A stretch of 12,067 nucleotides of DNA from Clostridia bacterium (GCA_017938785.1 JAGBAU010000208.1:1-12067), one strand, 5' to 3'; shown: positions 1-7,659, numbered from the stretch's first letter. Notes: a model not told the origin generated them from the letters alone. Made by a program: numbers and translations.

Positions 1-1
1 C

Positions 2-670
2 GTGCTCTTCCACACCGACGCCGTACAGGCCATCGGCAGCGTGAAGATTGATGTGAAGGCCATGGGCATCGATATGCTGTCCATGTCCGGTCATAAATTC
101 CATGCCCCCAAGGGCATCGGCGTATTGTACATCCGCAAGGGCGTACGGCTGCAGCGCCTCATCAACGGCGGCGCTCAGGAAAAGACCCAGCGCGCCGGTA
201 CCGAAAACCTGGCTTCCATCGTGGGCATCGGCAAGGCCATTGAAATTGCCACAGCCGATATCGACGGCCACAACGCACAGCTCTCCGCCATCCGCGATCA
301 CATGATCGATCGCATCCTGAAGGAGATTCCCTACAGCCGCCTGAACGGCCATCCCACCAAGCGTCTGCCGGGCAACGTGAACGTTTGCTTCCAGTTCATC
401 GAGGGCGAAGGCTTGCTTATGCTGCTGGATAACTTCGGCATCGCCGCTTCCTCCGGCTCCGCATGCACCAGCGGCAGCCTGGATCCCAGCCACGTTCTGC
501 TGGCCATCGGCCTGCCCCACGAAATTGCCCATGGCTCCCTGCGCCTGTCCCTGTGCGAAGAGAATACCATGGAAGAAGCCGATTTCGTAGTGGATAAGCT
601 GGTTCAGATCGTTGCACGCCTGCGCTCCATGAGCCCGCTGTACGACGATTTCATCAAGGGAAACAAGTAA
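2..670 (+). CDS. nifS: Cysteine desulfurase, NifS/IscS type (5'-truncated by window edge)
   Basis: PLP-dependent cysteine desulfurase that takes sulfur from L-cysteine as an enzyme-bound persulfide and passes it to the scaffold protein encoded next door. Only the C-terminal 222 residues are present; against the usual length of about 390, some 170 N-terminal residues lie outside the window, so the first codon (GTG) is internal. Visible: the cofactor aspartate in HTDAVQ, the Schiff-base lysine in SGHKFHAPKG (residue 32 of the fragment), the segment RAGTENLASIVG, and the catalytic cysteine in SSGSACTSGS (residue 155). The loop around that cysteine is long, as in the NifS/IscS group rather than the SufS group. 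The gene ends 31 nt before nifU on the same strand. The family call is secure. The choice between the names nifS and iscS rests on the NifU-type partner. Confidence 0.95.
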   Translation: MLFHTDAVQAIGSVKIDVKAMGIDMLSMSGHKFHAPKGIGVLYIRKGVRLQRLINGGAQEKTQRAGTENLASIVGIGKAIEIATADIDGHNAQLSAIRDHMIDRILKEIPYSRLNGHPTKRLPGNVNVCFQFIEGEGLLMLLDNFGIAASSGSACTSGSLDPSHVLLAIGLPHEIAHGSLRLSLCEENTMEEADFVVDKLVQIVARLRSMSPLYDDFIKGNK

Positions 671-701
671 TTTGAGATATACCGAATTGGAGGTTTGAAT
701 T

Positions 702-1121
702 ATGGAATATACCGAGCAGGTAATGGATCATTTTATGAATCCCCGCAACATGGGCGAGATGGAAGACGCCAGCGGCGTAGGCACCGTGGGCAACGCCAAG
801 TGCGGCGACATCATGCGCATCTATATCAAGGTTGAAAACGACGTCATCACCGACGTTTCCTTCAAGACCTTCGGCTGCGGCGCAGCCATCGCCACCTCCA
901 GCAAGGCCACCGAGCTGGTGAAGGGCAAGACCATCGACGAGGCCCTTCAGATCACCAACAAGGCCGTTATGGAGGCCCTGGGTGGCCTGCCGCCGGTGAA
1001 GGTGCACTGCTCCGTGCTGGCTGAGGAAGCCCTGCACGCCGCCATCAAGGACTATCGCGACCGCATGAACGGTGTTGCAGCTCCTGCTGCCGAATCTGAA
1101 GAAGAAGTCAAGTATGTCTGA
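702..1121 (+). CDS. nifU: Fe-S cluster assembly scaffold protein, NifU N-terminal/IscU type
   Basis: Scaffold on which Fe-S clusters are built from sulfur delivered by the upstream desulfurase. The 139-residue protein is essentially one IscU/NifU-N domain. It has the three ligand cysteines at C34 (NAKCGD), C59 (FGCGAA) and C103 (VHCSVL), and the conserved Asp36 beside the first. Residues 17-124 fit the family well. After them comes a short Ala/Glu-rich tail (about 124-139) without a recognisable domain; the C-terminal NFU domain of full nitrogen-fixation NifU is absent, so this is a housekeeping scaffold. The start has a good GGAGG site at 689-693, 8 nt before the ATG. No HscA/HscB chaperone or IscA gene follows, consistent with the minimal NifS-NifU arrangement of many Firmicutes. 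Confidence 0.95.
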   Translation: MEYTEQVMDHFMNPRNMGEMEDASGVGTVGNAKCGDIMRIYIKVENDVITDVSFKTFGCGAAIATSSKATELVKGKTIDEALQITNKAVMEALGGLPPVKVHCSVLAEEALHAAIKDYRDRMNGVAAPAAESEEEVKYV

Positions 1122-1150
1122 TTGACAAACCAGGCAAAATAAGCTATGAT
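1122..1150 (+). promoter_or_regulatory. Sigma-A promoter for hflX
   Basis: A perfect -35 box TTGACA (1122-1127) is followed by a 17-nt spacer and TATGAT (1145-1150), five of six matches to the -10 consensus. It starts on the base after the nifU stop codon. Expected transcription start is about 1156-1158, leaving a leader of roughly 70 nt before the chosen hflX ATG at 1229. Confidence 0.82.
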
Positions 1151-1156
1151 CGCAAG

Positions 1157-1206
1157 GGGCGGCCCCTGCGTTGCCCGGACCGGGTGATGCAGGGCCGCTT
1201 CATTTT
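1157..1206 (+). promoter_or_regulatory. Long 5'-terminal hairpin in the hflX leader (possible attenuator)
   Basis: Bases 1159-1177 pair with 1181-1198 in an almost unbroken 18-bp stem. There is one bulged C (1165), a few G-T wobbles in the middle and a 3-nt loop (1178-1180). It begins at about +1 to +3 of the predicted transcript and is followed by the T-rich stretch TTCATTTT (1199-1206). Any hflX transcript from the promoter at 1122-1150 must cross it, and there is no room for another promoter between it and the ATG. It could be an attenuator, a leaky terminator for nifU transcripts, or a 5' mRNA-stabilising structure. The T-tract is weaker than in the other terminators here. Confidence 0.55.
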
Positions 1207-1228
1207 AAACGGAAAGGTTTTTGAATCT

Positions 1229-2983
1229 ATGATCCACGGAAATCTGGAAGGCATTCGAAACAGTTATCTGGCGGAACTGGAAACACTGTATGACGCGACT
1301 TTTGACCGCGATCTGTTCCTGCCGGACGAGCTTTTGCAGGTGCTGGTGCGGTTTACTGAGCTGATCAACCGCGAAATGCTGGTGTACCTGGGCCGCGATG
1401 GCAGCGTACTGGAAATCGCCATCGGCTCCATCGGTTCCATCGCCCTGCCGGAGCTGCATCTGCGCCGAAATCTGGACAGGCTTACCGGCTTCCGCTGTAT
1501 CCATACTCATCCGGGCGGAGACGCCCGCTTGTCCGGCGTGGATCTGCAGGCGCTTCGGCTCATGCGCTTCGATTCCATGTGCTCCGTGGGCGTGCAGGAT
1601 GGTCAGTGCACCGGCGTGAGCGCAGCCTTCCTGGGCGAAATGGAATATGATAATTTCTCCATTGTGATGCATGGCCCCGTGCGTGCCAATCGCATTCCCC
1701 AGATCAACTGGATGAATGAGATCGAGATGGCTGAGGAGCGCGTGAAGGAAGCCATCGCCAAGGGCGGCATCGTGGAGCAGGTGGAAAAGGTTATGCTCAT
1801 CTCCATCGACAGCGAGGAATCCCTGGAGGAGCTGGCCAGCCTCGCAGAAACCGCAGGCGCCATGGTCATCACCCGCGTGATGCAGAACCGCATCAAGCCC
1901 GATCCCGCCACCTTCATCGGCAGCGGCAAGGCGGAGGAGCTTTCTCTCGTTTGCCAGGCCATGGAGATCGATCTGGTGATCGTGGACGATGAACTCACCG
2001 GCTCCCAGCAGAGGAACCTTGAAAACGCCCTGGGGGTGCGCGTTATCGACCGTACGGCCCTGATCCTGGATATCTTTGCCCAGCGCGCCCAGACCGCCGA
2101 AGGTAAGCTTCAGGTGGAACTGGCGCAGATGAAATATCGCCTGCCGCGACTCACCGGTATGGGCACCATCCTGTCCCGACTGGGCGGCGGTATCGGTACC
2201 CGAGGTCCCGGTGAAACCCAGCTGGAAGTGGACCGCCGCCGCATCCGTAAGCGCATCGACGATCTGTCCCATCAGCTCAAGGAGCTCAAGCGCCAGCGCG
2301 ATATGCGCCGTGCCCGCCGCGATAAGCAGGGCCAGACCACCGTCGCCCTGGTGGGTTACACCAATGCGGGTAAGTCCACGCTGCTCAACGCTCTTTCCGG
2401 CGCGGACGTGCTGGTGGAGGATAAGCTCTTCGCCACCCTCGATCCCGTGATGCGCCAGGTGGAGCTGCCGGAGAACCGCAGCTGCCTGCTGGTCGATACT
2501 GTAGGCTTCATCCGCAAGCTGCCCCATCAGCTGGTCGAGGCCTTCCATTCCACCCTGGAAGAGGCGCTCTTTGCCGATCTGCTGGTGGTGGTTTCGGATG
2601 TATCCAATCCCCAGTACCGGGAGCAGAGGGACACCGTATTCCATGTTCTCAACGAACTGGGTGCGGGTGACCGGCCCGTGCTGGAGGCCCTCAACAAGGC
2701 CGATCGGGCCAAGATGGATGAGGATGTGGAGCCCGCCGGTGCCATCCTGATCTCCGCCCGTGAAGGCAGGGGCCTGGATAAATTGAAGGAGGAAATCTCC
2801 CGACGCATCGCGGCCATGCGCCATGAGGTGGAGATCATTGTGCCCTACCAGAAGGGCAATGTACTCTCCCTGATTCATTCCAAGGGCCAGGTGCTGGAGG
2901 AGGAATACCTCGCCGAGGGTACCAAGGTCAAATGCATGCTGGACAGCGCCAACTACCAGCGCGTGCTTTCCATGCTGAAATAA
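1229..2983 (+). CDS. hflX: GTPase HflX, long form with N-terminal JAMM-like domain
   Basis: HflX is a GTPase that binds the large ribosomal subunit and splits stalled or heat-damaged 70S ribosomes. The 584-residue product is about 160 longer than the E. coli protein. Domains: an extra N-terminal region (about 1-165) with HTHPGGDARLSGVD at 92-105; the HflX N-domain (about 187-320), ending in the glycine-rich GGGIGTRGPGETQLE; a basic helical linker (about 335-368); then the G domain with P-loop GYTNAGKS (376-383), DTVG (423-426), NKAD (489-492) and ISAREG as G5; and a small C-terminal domain. Start: GTG 1184 and ATG 1187 are in frame but lie inside the leader hairpin without a ribosome site. 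ATG 1229 follows GGAAAGG (1211-1217) and gives the usual clostridial N-terminus (MIHGNLEGIR). It has its own promoter and ends in a shared terminator. Confidence 0.95.
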   Translation: MIHGNLEGIRNSYLAELETLYDATFDRDLFLPDELLQVLVRFTELINREMLVYLGRDGSVLEIAIGSIGSIALPELHLRRNLDRLTGFRCIHTHPGGDARLSGVDLQALRLMRFDSMCSVGVQDGQCTGVSAAFLGEMEYDNFSIVMHGPVRANRIPQINWMNEIEMAEERVKEAIAKGGIVEQVEKVMLISIDSEESLEELASLAETAGAMVITRVMQNRIKPDPATFIGSGKAEELSLVCQAMEIDLVIVDDELTGSQQRNLENALGVRVIDRTALILDIFAQRAQTAEGKLQVELAQMKYRLPRLTGMGTILSRLGGGIGTRGPGETQLEVDRRRIRKRIDDLSHQLKELKRQRDMRRARRDKQGQTTVALVGYTNAGKSTLLNALSGADVLVEDKLFATLDPVMRQVELPENRSCLLVDTVGFIRKLPHQLVEAFHSTLEEALFADLLVVVSDVSNPQYREQRDTVFHVLNELGAGDRPVLEALNKADRAKMDEDVEPAGAILISAREGRGLDKLKEEISRRIAAMRHEVEIIVPYQKGNVLSLIHSKGQVLEEEYLAEGTKVKCMLDSANYQRVLSMLK

Positions 2984-3020
2984 AGAAAACCGGACAACGT
3001 TTGTTGTCCGGTTTTCTTTA
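2981..3020. terminator. Bidirectional intrinsic terminator between hflX and the convergent small gene
   Basis: Perfect 18-bp inverted repeat: TAAAGAAAACCGGACAAC (2981-2998), 4-nt loop (2999-3002), then its complement (3003-3020). The GC core is CCGGACAAC/GTTGTCCGG, and the flanking A and T runs give a U-tract on both strands. The stem includes the TAA stop of hflX (2981-2983) and the TAA stop of the minus-strand gene (3018-3020), so it terminates both converging genes. Confidence 0.95.
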
Positions 3021-3443
3021 TCGAACCATGTTCCACAGCTGCTGGCGGACACCTTCAATCTGACGGATGGCCTGCTGCACCTGCTGCTTGCCCTGGCGAA
3101 TCTTGGACTGCACCATCAGGTCGGAGAATATATCGTCGAAGAAATAGTCTGTGAAGCGCAGGAAGCCGCCTACGTCCAGATTGAAGTCTATGGTTCTGCC
3201 CAGGTCGGCGAGTTCGTTCCGGAAGCGTTGGAGGGCTTTGCGGGCCTTTTCCAGTTCGCGCTGGGCCTGGTCGAGCTTGTCGTGTTTGAAAAGGGTGGAA
3301 AGGAAACCGCCGCCCATGATATCCCAGATACCCCAGCCGCCGGCGCTGGAGAGACTGTTTTCGGCATTCCGGAGGGCGATCAGCGCGTCGTCGGCTGCGT
3401 TGATGGCCTCGTGGATTTCCTGTTGGTTGCGCATCATGCTCAT
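3018..3443 (-). CDS. Small protein of unknown function, Gly/Trp-rich patch and amphipathic helices
   Basis: No function recognised with confidence. The 141-residue protein is probably cytosolic, with no signal peptide or membrane segment. A helical N-terminus (about 1-30) is followed by a Gly/Trp-rich patch GGWGIWDIMGGGFLSTLFKH (about 34-53). Next is a charged helix likely to form a coiled coil (about 54-82), then a segment with FLRFTDYFFDDIFSDLM (about 95-111), then a Gln/Arg-rich C-terminal helix. I recall similar small proteins as uncharacterised entries in Firmicutes and Actinobacteria, but this is memory, not a search. The start is decided by AGGAGG (3449-3454), 5 nt before the ATG at 3443. 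An in-frame upstream ATG at 3578 would add 45 residues but lacks a ribosome site, and the promoter lies downstream of it. Apparently monocistronic, with its own promoter and the shared terminator. Confidence 0.85.
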   Translation of the reverse strand: MSMMRNQQEIHEAINAADDALIALRNAENSLSSAGGWGIWDIMGGGFLSTLFKHDKLDQAQRELEKARKALQRFRNELADLGRTIDFNLDVGGFLRFTDYFFDDIFSDLMVQSKIRQGKQQVQQAIRQIEGVRQQLWNMVR

Positions 3444-3479
3444 GTTTTCCTCCTGTGGAAAAGGATTTGGACTGATGGC

Positions 3480-3508
3480 AGGATAGCACATCCGTTTCTT
3501 ATTTTCAA
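3480..3508 (-). promoter_or_regulatory. Promoter of the small hypothetical gene
   Basis: Read on the minus strand: TTGAAA (3508-3503), a 17-nt spacer, then TATCCT (3485-3480). Each box is a near match to the sigma-A consensus and the spacing is ideal. The predicted start is about 3473, which gives a leader of about 30 nt before the ATG at 3443 and places the AGGAGG within it. Confidence 0.65.
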
Positions 3509-3550
3509 GCAGGAATGATTGAATGCCACATTTTTCCGTTCCAAAACAGC

Positions 3551-3576
3551 GAAAGCTCCCCACGAAAGGGAGCTTC
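3551..3576 (-). terminator. Probable terminator of the lysine operon (after lysC)
   Basis: Inverted repeat AAGCTCCC (3553-3560) and GGGAGCTT (3568-3575) with a 7-nt loop, beginning 5 nt past the lysC stop on the minus strand. The following T-rich stretch (TTCGCTGTTTT on the minus strand) is interrupted, so efficiency is uncertain. Its position directly after lysC and before the next promoter supports the call. Confidence 0.62.
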
Positions 3577-3580
3577 ACTT

Positions 3581-4891
3581 TTAGTTGAAGAATTCGTTGT
3601 ACAGCGCTTCGATGGCGATTTCGAAGTCTTCTACATCCACACCGACGATGATGTTCAACTCGCCGGAGCCCTGGTCGATCATATTACAGTTGACACGGGC
3701 CTTGGACAGGGTGTTGAACACACGTGCAGCGCTGCCGCGCTGGCGGACCATGCCGCGGCCCACGACCGCGATCAGGGCCAGTTCATCGTGTATGACGATG
3801 GAATCCGGCTGCAAGGCTTCCTGCAGCTCGTGCAGGATGGCATTGCGGCAGGGTTCCAGCTGCTCGGTGGAAACCACAACGGACAGGGTGTCGATGCCGG
3901 AGGGCATGTGCTCCATCAGCAGGCCGTGGCGGGCGATGATCTCCAGAACCTTCATGGCGAAGCCGACCATCTCGTTCATCTGGTCCTTTTCAACCAGGAT
4001 GGTGGAGAAGTGCTTCTTGCCTGCAATACCGGTGACCGGGCGGTTGGCATGATAGCCTGCGCTGGGCTGGATCATGGTGCCGTGGGCCATGGGATCGTTG
4101 GTATTGCGGATGTTGATGGGGATGCCTGCCTTCTTCACAGGGAAGATGGCGGATTCATGCAGCACGGATGCGCCCATGTAGGCCAATTCACGCAGCTCTG
4201 CATAGGAGATGTTCTCGATGGGAGCCGGGTTTTCCACGATGCGCGGGTCGCAGCTGAGCATGCCGGAGACGTCCGTCCAGTTTTCATACAGGTCGGAGGC
4301 GGAGGCACGAGCCACGATGGCGCCGGTCACGTCGGAGCCGCCGCGGGAGAAGGTGCGCACGCTGCCGTCGGGATTGCGGCCGTAGAAGCCGGGCAGAACG
4401 GCGCAGGGCAGCTCTGCAAGGCGCTTGGAGAGCACTTCCTGGGTGCGCTCTGCATCGAACACGCCATCTTCGGTGAAGAAGATGCACTCGGCGGCGTCCA
4501 GCATGGGACGATCCAGATAAGCGGCCATCACGATGGCGTTCAGGTATTCGCCGCGGCTGGCGGCGTAATCCCGGTTGGGACGGGCCTTCAGCTCGGCTTC
4601 GATGTCTCTGAGCTCGGCGTCCAGGCTCAGATCCAGGCCCAGCTCGCGGATGATTTCCTCATAGCGCGTGCGAATCATCTGGAAGCTGTCGGAAAAATCA
4701 TAGCCCTGGCGTGCGGCTTCGCAGCAGCGGTAGAGCAGATCAGTAATCTTGATGTCCTGGGCGTAGCGCTTGCCCGGTGCGGACACCACCACATAGCGGC
4801 GGCTTTCATCGCTCTTGATGATTTCTGCCACCTTCTTGAACTGCTGTGCATCGGCCAGGGAGCTGCCGCCGAACTTCACGGTTTTAAGCAT
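3581..4891 (-). CDS. lysC: Aspartate kinase (first enzyme of the lysine/DAP pathway)
   Basis: Phosphorylates L-aspartate with ATP to start lysine, diaminopimelate, methionine and threonine synthesis. The 436-residue protein has the amino-acid kinase fold at about 1-285, with the N-terminal KFGGSS (6-11), GRNPDG (171-176), SRGGSD (182-187) and the substrate-loop segment ENWTDVSGM. Two C-terminal ACT-type regulatory domains follow (about 295-360 and 370-436; the second contains VVGRGMVRQRGSAARVF). That layout normally carries allosteric inhibition by an end-product amino acid; which one cannot be read from the sequence. It is the last gene of the operon. Its ATG lies 13 nt after the dapB stop, with GGAGGAA (4903-4897) just before it. 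A hairpin follows the stop codon. Confidence 0.94.
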   Translation of the reverse strand: MLKTVKFGGSSLADAQQFKKVAEIIKSDESRRYVVVSAPGKRYAQDIKITDLLYRCCEAARQGYDFSDSFQMIRTRYEEIIRELGLDLSLDAELRDIEAELKARPNRDYAASRGEYLNAIVMAAYLDRPMLDAAECIFFTEDGVFDAERTQEVLSKRLAELPCAVLPGFYGRNPDGSVRTFSRGGSDVTGAIVARASASDLYENWTDVSGMLSCDPRIVENPAPIENISYAELRELAYMGASVLHESAIFPVKKAGIPINIRNTNDPMAHGTMIQPSAGYHANRPVTGIAGKKHFSTILVEKDQMNEMVGFAMKVLEIIARHGLLMEHMPSGIDTLSVVVSTEQLEPCRNAILHELQEALQPDSIVIHDELALIAVVGRGMVRQRGSAARVFNTLSKARVNCNMIDQGSGELNIIVGVDVEDFEIAIEALYNEFFN

Positions 4892-4904
4892 GTGTATTCC
4901 TCCG

Positions 4905-5630
4905 TCAGATCATGGATTTCATATCGTAAAGGCCTGCGCCCTGTTCATAAAGGAACTCGGCTGCGCAGACTGCGCCTTCTGCAAACAGGCCGCGGTTGTG
5001 GGCCTCGTGGCGCAGGGTGAGCGTTTGGGTGGGGGTGGAGATGTGCACTTCGTGGATGCCCACAATTTCGCCCATGCGCAGGGAGTGCACGCCGATTTCT
5101 TCCTTGGTGCGGGGCTGCATGCCGCTGCGGCCGCAGACCATAATGGCGTCTGCACGGGCTTCCTGCACGGCGGAAACCAGCATCTTGGCAGTTCCGCTGG
5201 GGGCGTCCTTCTTGTGCTTGTGGTGAATCTCAACGATTTCGATATCCGCCTCCGGGAAGAGCCGGGCGGTCTCCCGGGCCATGCGGCAAAGCTGGGCAAC
5301 GCCCACGCTCATGTTGCCGCTCAGGAACACGGGTATCTCCTTCGCTGCTTCGCGGATGCGGGCAAGCTCGGCTTCATCGTGGCCGGTGGTGGCCACCACC
5401 ACGGGGCACTTGCACGCCTGGGCAAAATCCAGAAGGCCGCAAATGGCGCTGTGATGGGAGAAGTCGATGATCATGTCGATCTCAGGGGCAAGGTTTAAAT
5501 CCGCCAGAAAGCCCTCCTGGGCCGCCTGAAGGTCCACTTTGGCTGCAAGTTCATGCCTGGGCATGGATTCGATCAGATCGCACAGGGTTTTGCCCATGCG
5601 TCCGCAGGCTCCGTTTACCAGAATTCTCAT
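4905..5630 (-). CDS. dapB: 4-hydroxy-tetrahydrodipicolinate reductase
   Basis: NAD(P)H-dependent reductase converting the DapA product to tetrahydrodipicolinate, the substrate of DapH. The 241 residues match the shorter Gram-positive form of the family. The N-terminal Rossmann motif is NGACGRMG (6-13). The catalytic signature EIHHKHKKDAPSGTA is at 134-148, with His136 and Lys140 in the positions of the E. coli acid/base pair and D-A-P-S-G-T contacting substrate. SGNMSVG (104-110) is also typical. Its ATG overlaps the dapA stop by 4 nt (ATGA, 5627-5630), which implies translational coupling. Confidence 0.95.
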   Translation of the reverse strand: MRILVNGACGRMGKTLCDLIESMPRHELAAKVDLQAAQEGFLADLNLAPEIDMIIDFSHHSAICGLLDFAQACKCPVVVATTGHDEAELARIREAAKEIPVFLSGNMSVGVAQLCRMARETARLFPEADIEIVEIHHKHKKDAPSGTAKMLVSAVQEARADAIMVCGRSGMQPRTKEEIGVHSLRMGEIVGIHEVHISTPTQTLTLRHEAHNRGLFAEGAVCAAEFLYEQGAGLYDMKSMI

Positions 5631-6517
5631 CCGATCAGACCCTCCTGACGCATCAGACCCAGCAGCTTTGCACGGGTAGCATCCTCCATGGGAGTCAGCG
5701 GCAGGCGCAGGATATCCTCACTCCAGCCCATGGCGGCCATGGCGGCCTTCACGGGGATGGGGTTCACTTCACTGAACAGGGCGTTGATCAGCGGTACATA
5801 CTTCATCTGAAGCTCAGCGGCTCCTGCCACATCGCCGGCGAAGAAGCGGCGGGTGATTTCGCAGGTCTCTCTGGGCATGATGTTGGACAGAACGGAGATG
5901 CAGCCTGCGCCGCCCATGGACAGGATGGGCACGATCTGGTCATCGTTGCCGGAGTACATATCCAGCTGGCCGTGCACCAGGGACATGGTTTCCACCACGG
6001 AAGAGATATTGCCGTTGGCTTCCTTGATGGCGGAGATCATCGGATGCTTGGCCAGGGCCGCGTAGGTGGCGCTCTGGATGCCGCAGCCGGTGCGGGAAGG
6101 TACGTTGTAGAGGATCAGCGGCTTGGTGCTGGCGTCTGCAATGGCCTCAAAGGAGGCGATCAGGCCCTTCTGGGTGGCCTTGTTGTAGTAGGGGGTAACC
6201 ACCAGCATGGCGTCTGCGCCCACATCGCAGGAGAACTTGGTCAGCTCGATGGCGTAGGCGGTGTCGTTGGAGCCGGTGCCGGCGATGACCGGGACGCGGC
6301 CTGCGGTGCGCTCCACGCAGTAGCGAACGACTTCCTTGTGTTCCTCATCGGTGAGGGTGGGACCTTCGCCGGTGGTGCCGCAGGAAACCAGGGCGTCGAT
6401 GCCGCAGTCAATCTGCCAGTCGATCAGGCGGCCGTATGCATCATAATCCACTTCGCCGTTGGCCTTGAAGGGAGTGATAAGTGCGGTTGCAATGCCTTTG
6501 AAAATGCTGTTGTTCAT
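5627..6517 (-). CDS. dapA: 4-hydroxy-tetrahydrodipicolinate synthase
   Basis: Condenses pyruvate with aspartate semialdehyde at the branch point to lysine. The 296-residue TIM-barrel protein has SCGTTGEGPTLT (45-56; Thr48/Thr49 of the proton relay), TPYYNKATQKG (108-118), YNVPSRTG (137-144; catalytic Tyr137, carboxylate-binding Arg142) and IKEANGN with Schiff-base Lys165. All catalytic residues of the family are present. AGGAGG (6529-6524) lies 6 nt before the ATG. The start is 18 nt after the stop of the M20 gene, and the stop overlaps dapB. Aspartate-semialdehyde dehydrogenase, which supplies its second substrate, is not in this window. Confidence 0.96.
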   Translation of the reverse strand: MNNSIFKGIATALITPFKANGEVDYDAYGRLIDWQIDCGIDALVSCGTTGEGPTLTDEEHKEVVRYCVERTAGRVPVIAGTGSNDTAYAIELTKFSCDVGADAMLVVTPYYNKATQKGLIASFEAIADASTKPLILYNVPSRTGCGIQSATYAALAKHPMISAIKEANGNISSVVETMSLVHGQLDMYSGNDDQIVPILSMGGAGCISVLSNIMPRETCEITRRFFAGDVAGAAELQMKYVPLINALFSEVNPIPVKAAMAAMGWSEDILRLPLTPMEDATRAKLLGLMRQEGLIG

Positions 6518-6535
6518 GGTGTACCTCCTGTATGC

Positions 6536-7627
6536 TTATCTGTAGCGCAATGCGAGTTTTTCAAAGAAGTCCGCGCCCGCTTCGAGTATAGCTTCATCGA
6601 AGTTGAAGCTGCCGTTGTGCAGGGCGGGGGTATCGCCGGTGCCCAGGAAGAAGAACATGCCGGGCAGGTACCGTTGGTACCAGGCAAAGTCTTCCGTGGT
6701 CATGGCGGGGCGGGGCAGCTCCGGATAGTCGATTCCGGCGGCACGCACCCGGTTTGCGATTTCCGGCGGATTCATCACCGCGGGGTAGCCCTGGCTGGTG
6801 GTTACTTCCACCTTGCAGCCGGTCGTCCCGGAGATTTCCTCCGCCAATCGCTTCAAGCGCTCCAATATGTCAAAGAAAATTTCATCCTGGAAGGTTCGAA
6901 GGGTGCCCAGCAGCCGGGTGCGGTCGCTCACGGCGTTGCGCACGGAGCCGCTGTCCATCCTGCCGAAGCGTACCACACGGATGATCTCCGATGGGTAGCT
7001 TTCAGAGATTTCCCGGGTGCCCCTAACGAAATCCACGCCTGCCAGCAGGGCGTCCAGCCCCTCTTCGGCCCGGGCAATGTGGCAGCTGCGGCCGGTAATT
7101 TCCACCGTCAGTTCGCAGGAACGGGCCATCAGTTCGTTTACGCGGCTGGCAATATGCCCGCCGGGCAAGCCTGGCCAGAGGTGCATGCCGAAGATGGCCT
7201 GAATCTTTTTGCCTTCGAAGACGCCGCTGTCACAAATTTCCTTCGCGCCACCGGTGGTTTCCTCGGCGGGTTGGAAGATCAGCAGGAAGTTGCGGTCGGT
7301 ACGGATGTCATTGAGCCGCCGTGCCAGCTCCAGCAGCATGGCCATGTGGCCGTCATGACCGCAGGCGTGCATCTGTCCTGGAATTTCCGAGGCGAAATCG
7401 AGGCCGGTGGTTTCCTGAATGGGCAGGGCGTCCGCATCGCTGCGGAAGGCCAGGGCTGTGTCAGCGCCGTTGTCAAACCAGGCGCACAGGGAACCGGGTA
7501 TGGGTTCGGTGAGTGTGCAGCGCAGTCCTGAAAGCGACGTGCGCAGATAGGCCATGGTGCGGGGCAGATTCTTGTCCAGCTCGGGGATGCGGTGCAGAGC
7601 CCGGCGGTCTGAAATGATCTGTTTCAT
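6536..7627 (-). CDS. M20 family amidohydrolase, probable N-acetyl-diaminopimelate deacetylase
   Basis: Metal-dependent amidohydrolase of peptidase family M20 (subfamily D type), 363 residues. Metal and catalytic positions are visible: HRIPEL (12-17), FRSDADALPIQE (61-72), HACGHDGHMAM (87-97; Cys89, His91), PAEET (120-124; the paired Glu), GMHLWPG (147-153; His149) and a C-terminal histidine at 337. A central lid domain covers about 165-290. Sequence alone does not settle the substrate among IAA-amino acid, hippurate, N-acetylcysteine or N-acetyl-DAP. Context does: it leads an operon with dapA, dapB and lysC and lies beside dapH, like the ykuQ-ykuR pair of Bacillus. It therefore probably removes acetyl from N-acetyl-L,L-diaminopimelate. 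Usual names are dapL/ykuR. GGGAGG precedes the ATG. No convincing promoter was found directly upstream. Confidence 0.85.
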   Translation of the reverse strand: MKQIISDRRALHRIPELDKNLPRTMAYLRTSLSGLRCTLTEPIPGSLCAWFDNGADTALAFRSDADALPIQETTGLDFASEIPGQMHACGHDGHMAMLLELARRLNDIRTDRNFLLIFQPAEETTGGAKEICDSGVFEGKKIQAIFGMHLWPGLPGGHIASRVNELMARSCELTVEITGRSCHIARAEEGLDALLAGVDFVRGTREISESYPSEIIRVVRFGRMDSGSVRNAVSDRTRLLGTLRTFQDEIFFDILERLKRLAEEISGTTGCKVEVTTSQGYPAVMNPPEIANRVRAAGIDYPELPRPAMTTEDFAWYQRYLPGMFFFLGTGDTPALHNGSFNFDEAILEAGADFFEKLALRYR

Positions 7628-7659
7628 ATGGCCCTCCCTGGAAAATTTTATTTGGGTGG

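Noticed and set aside
1171..1224. TTG-initiated 17-codon upstream frame in the hflX leader
   Set aside because: No ribosome site, rare start codon, buried in the hairpin; nothing marks it as a leader peptide.
1205..3058. 617-codon open frame on the minus strand opposite hflX
   Set aside because: His/Gln/Gly-rich shadow frame; it runs through the bidirectional terminator, and the plus strand encodes an unmistakable HflX.
3515..5020. 501-codon plus-strand frame opposite lysC
   Set aside because: Shadow of lysC and the end of dapB; low-complexity His/Asp/Gly composition and no family resemblance.
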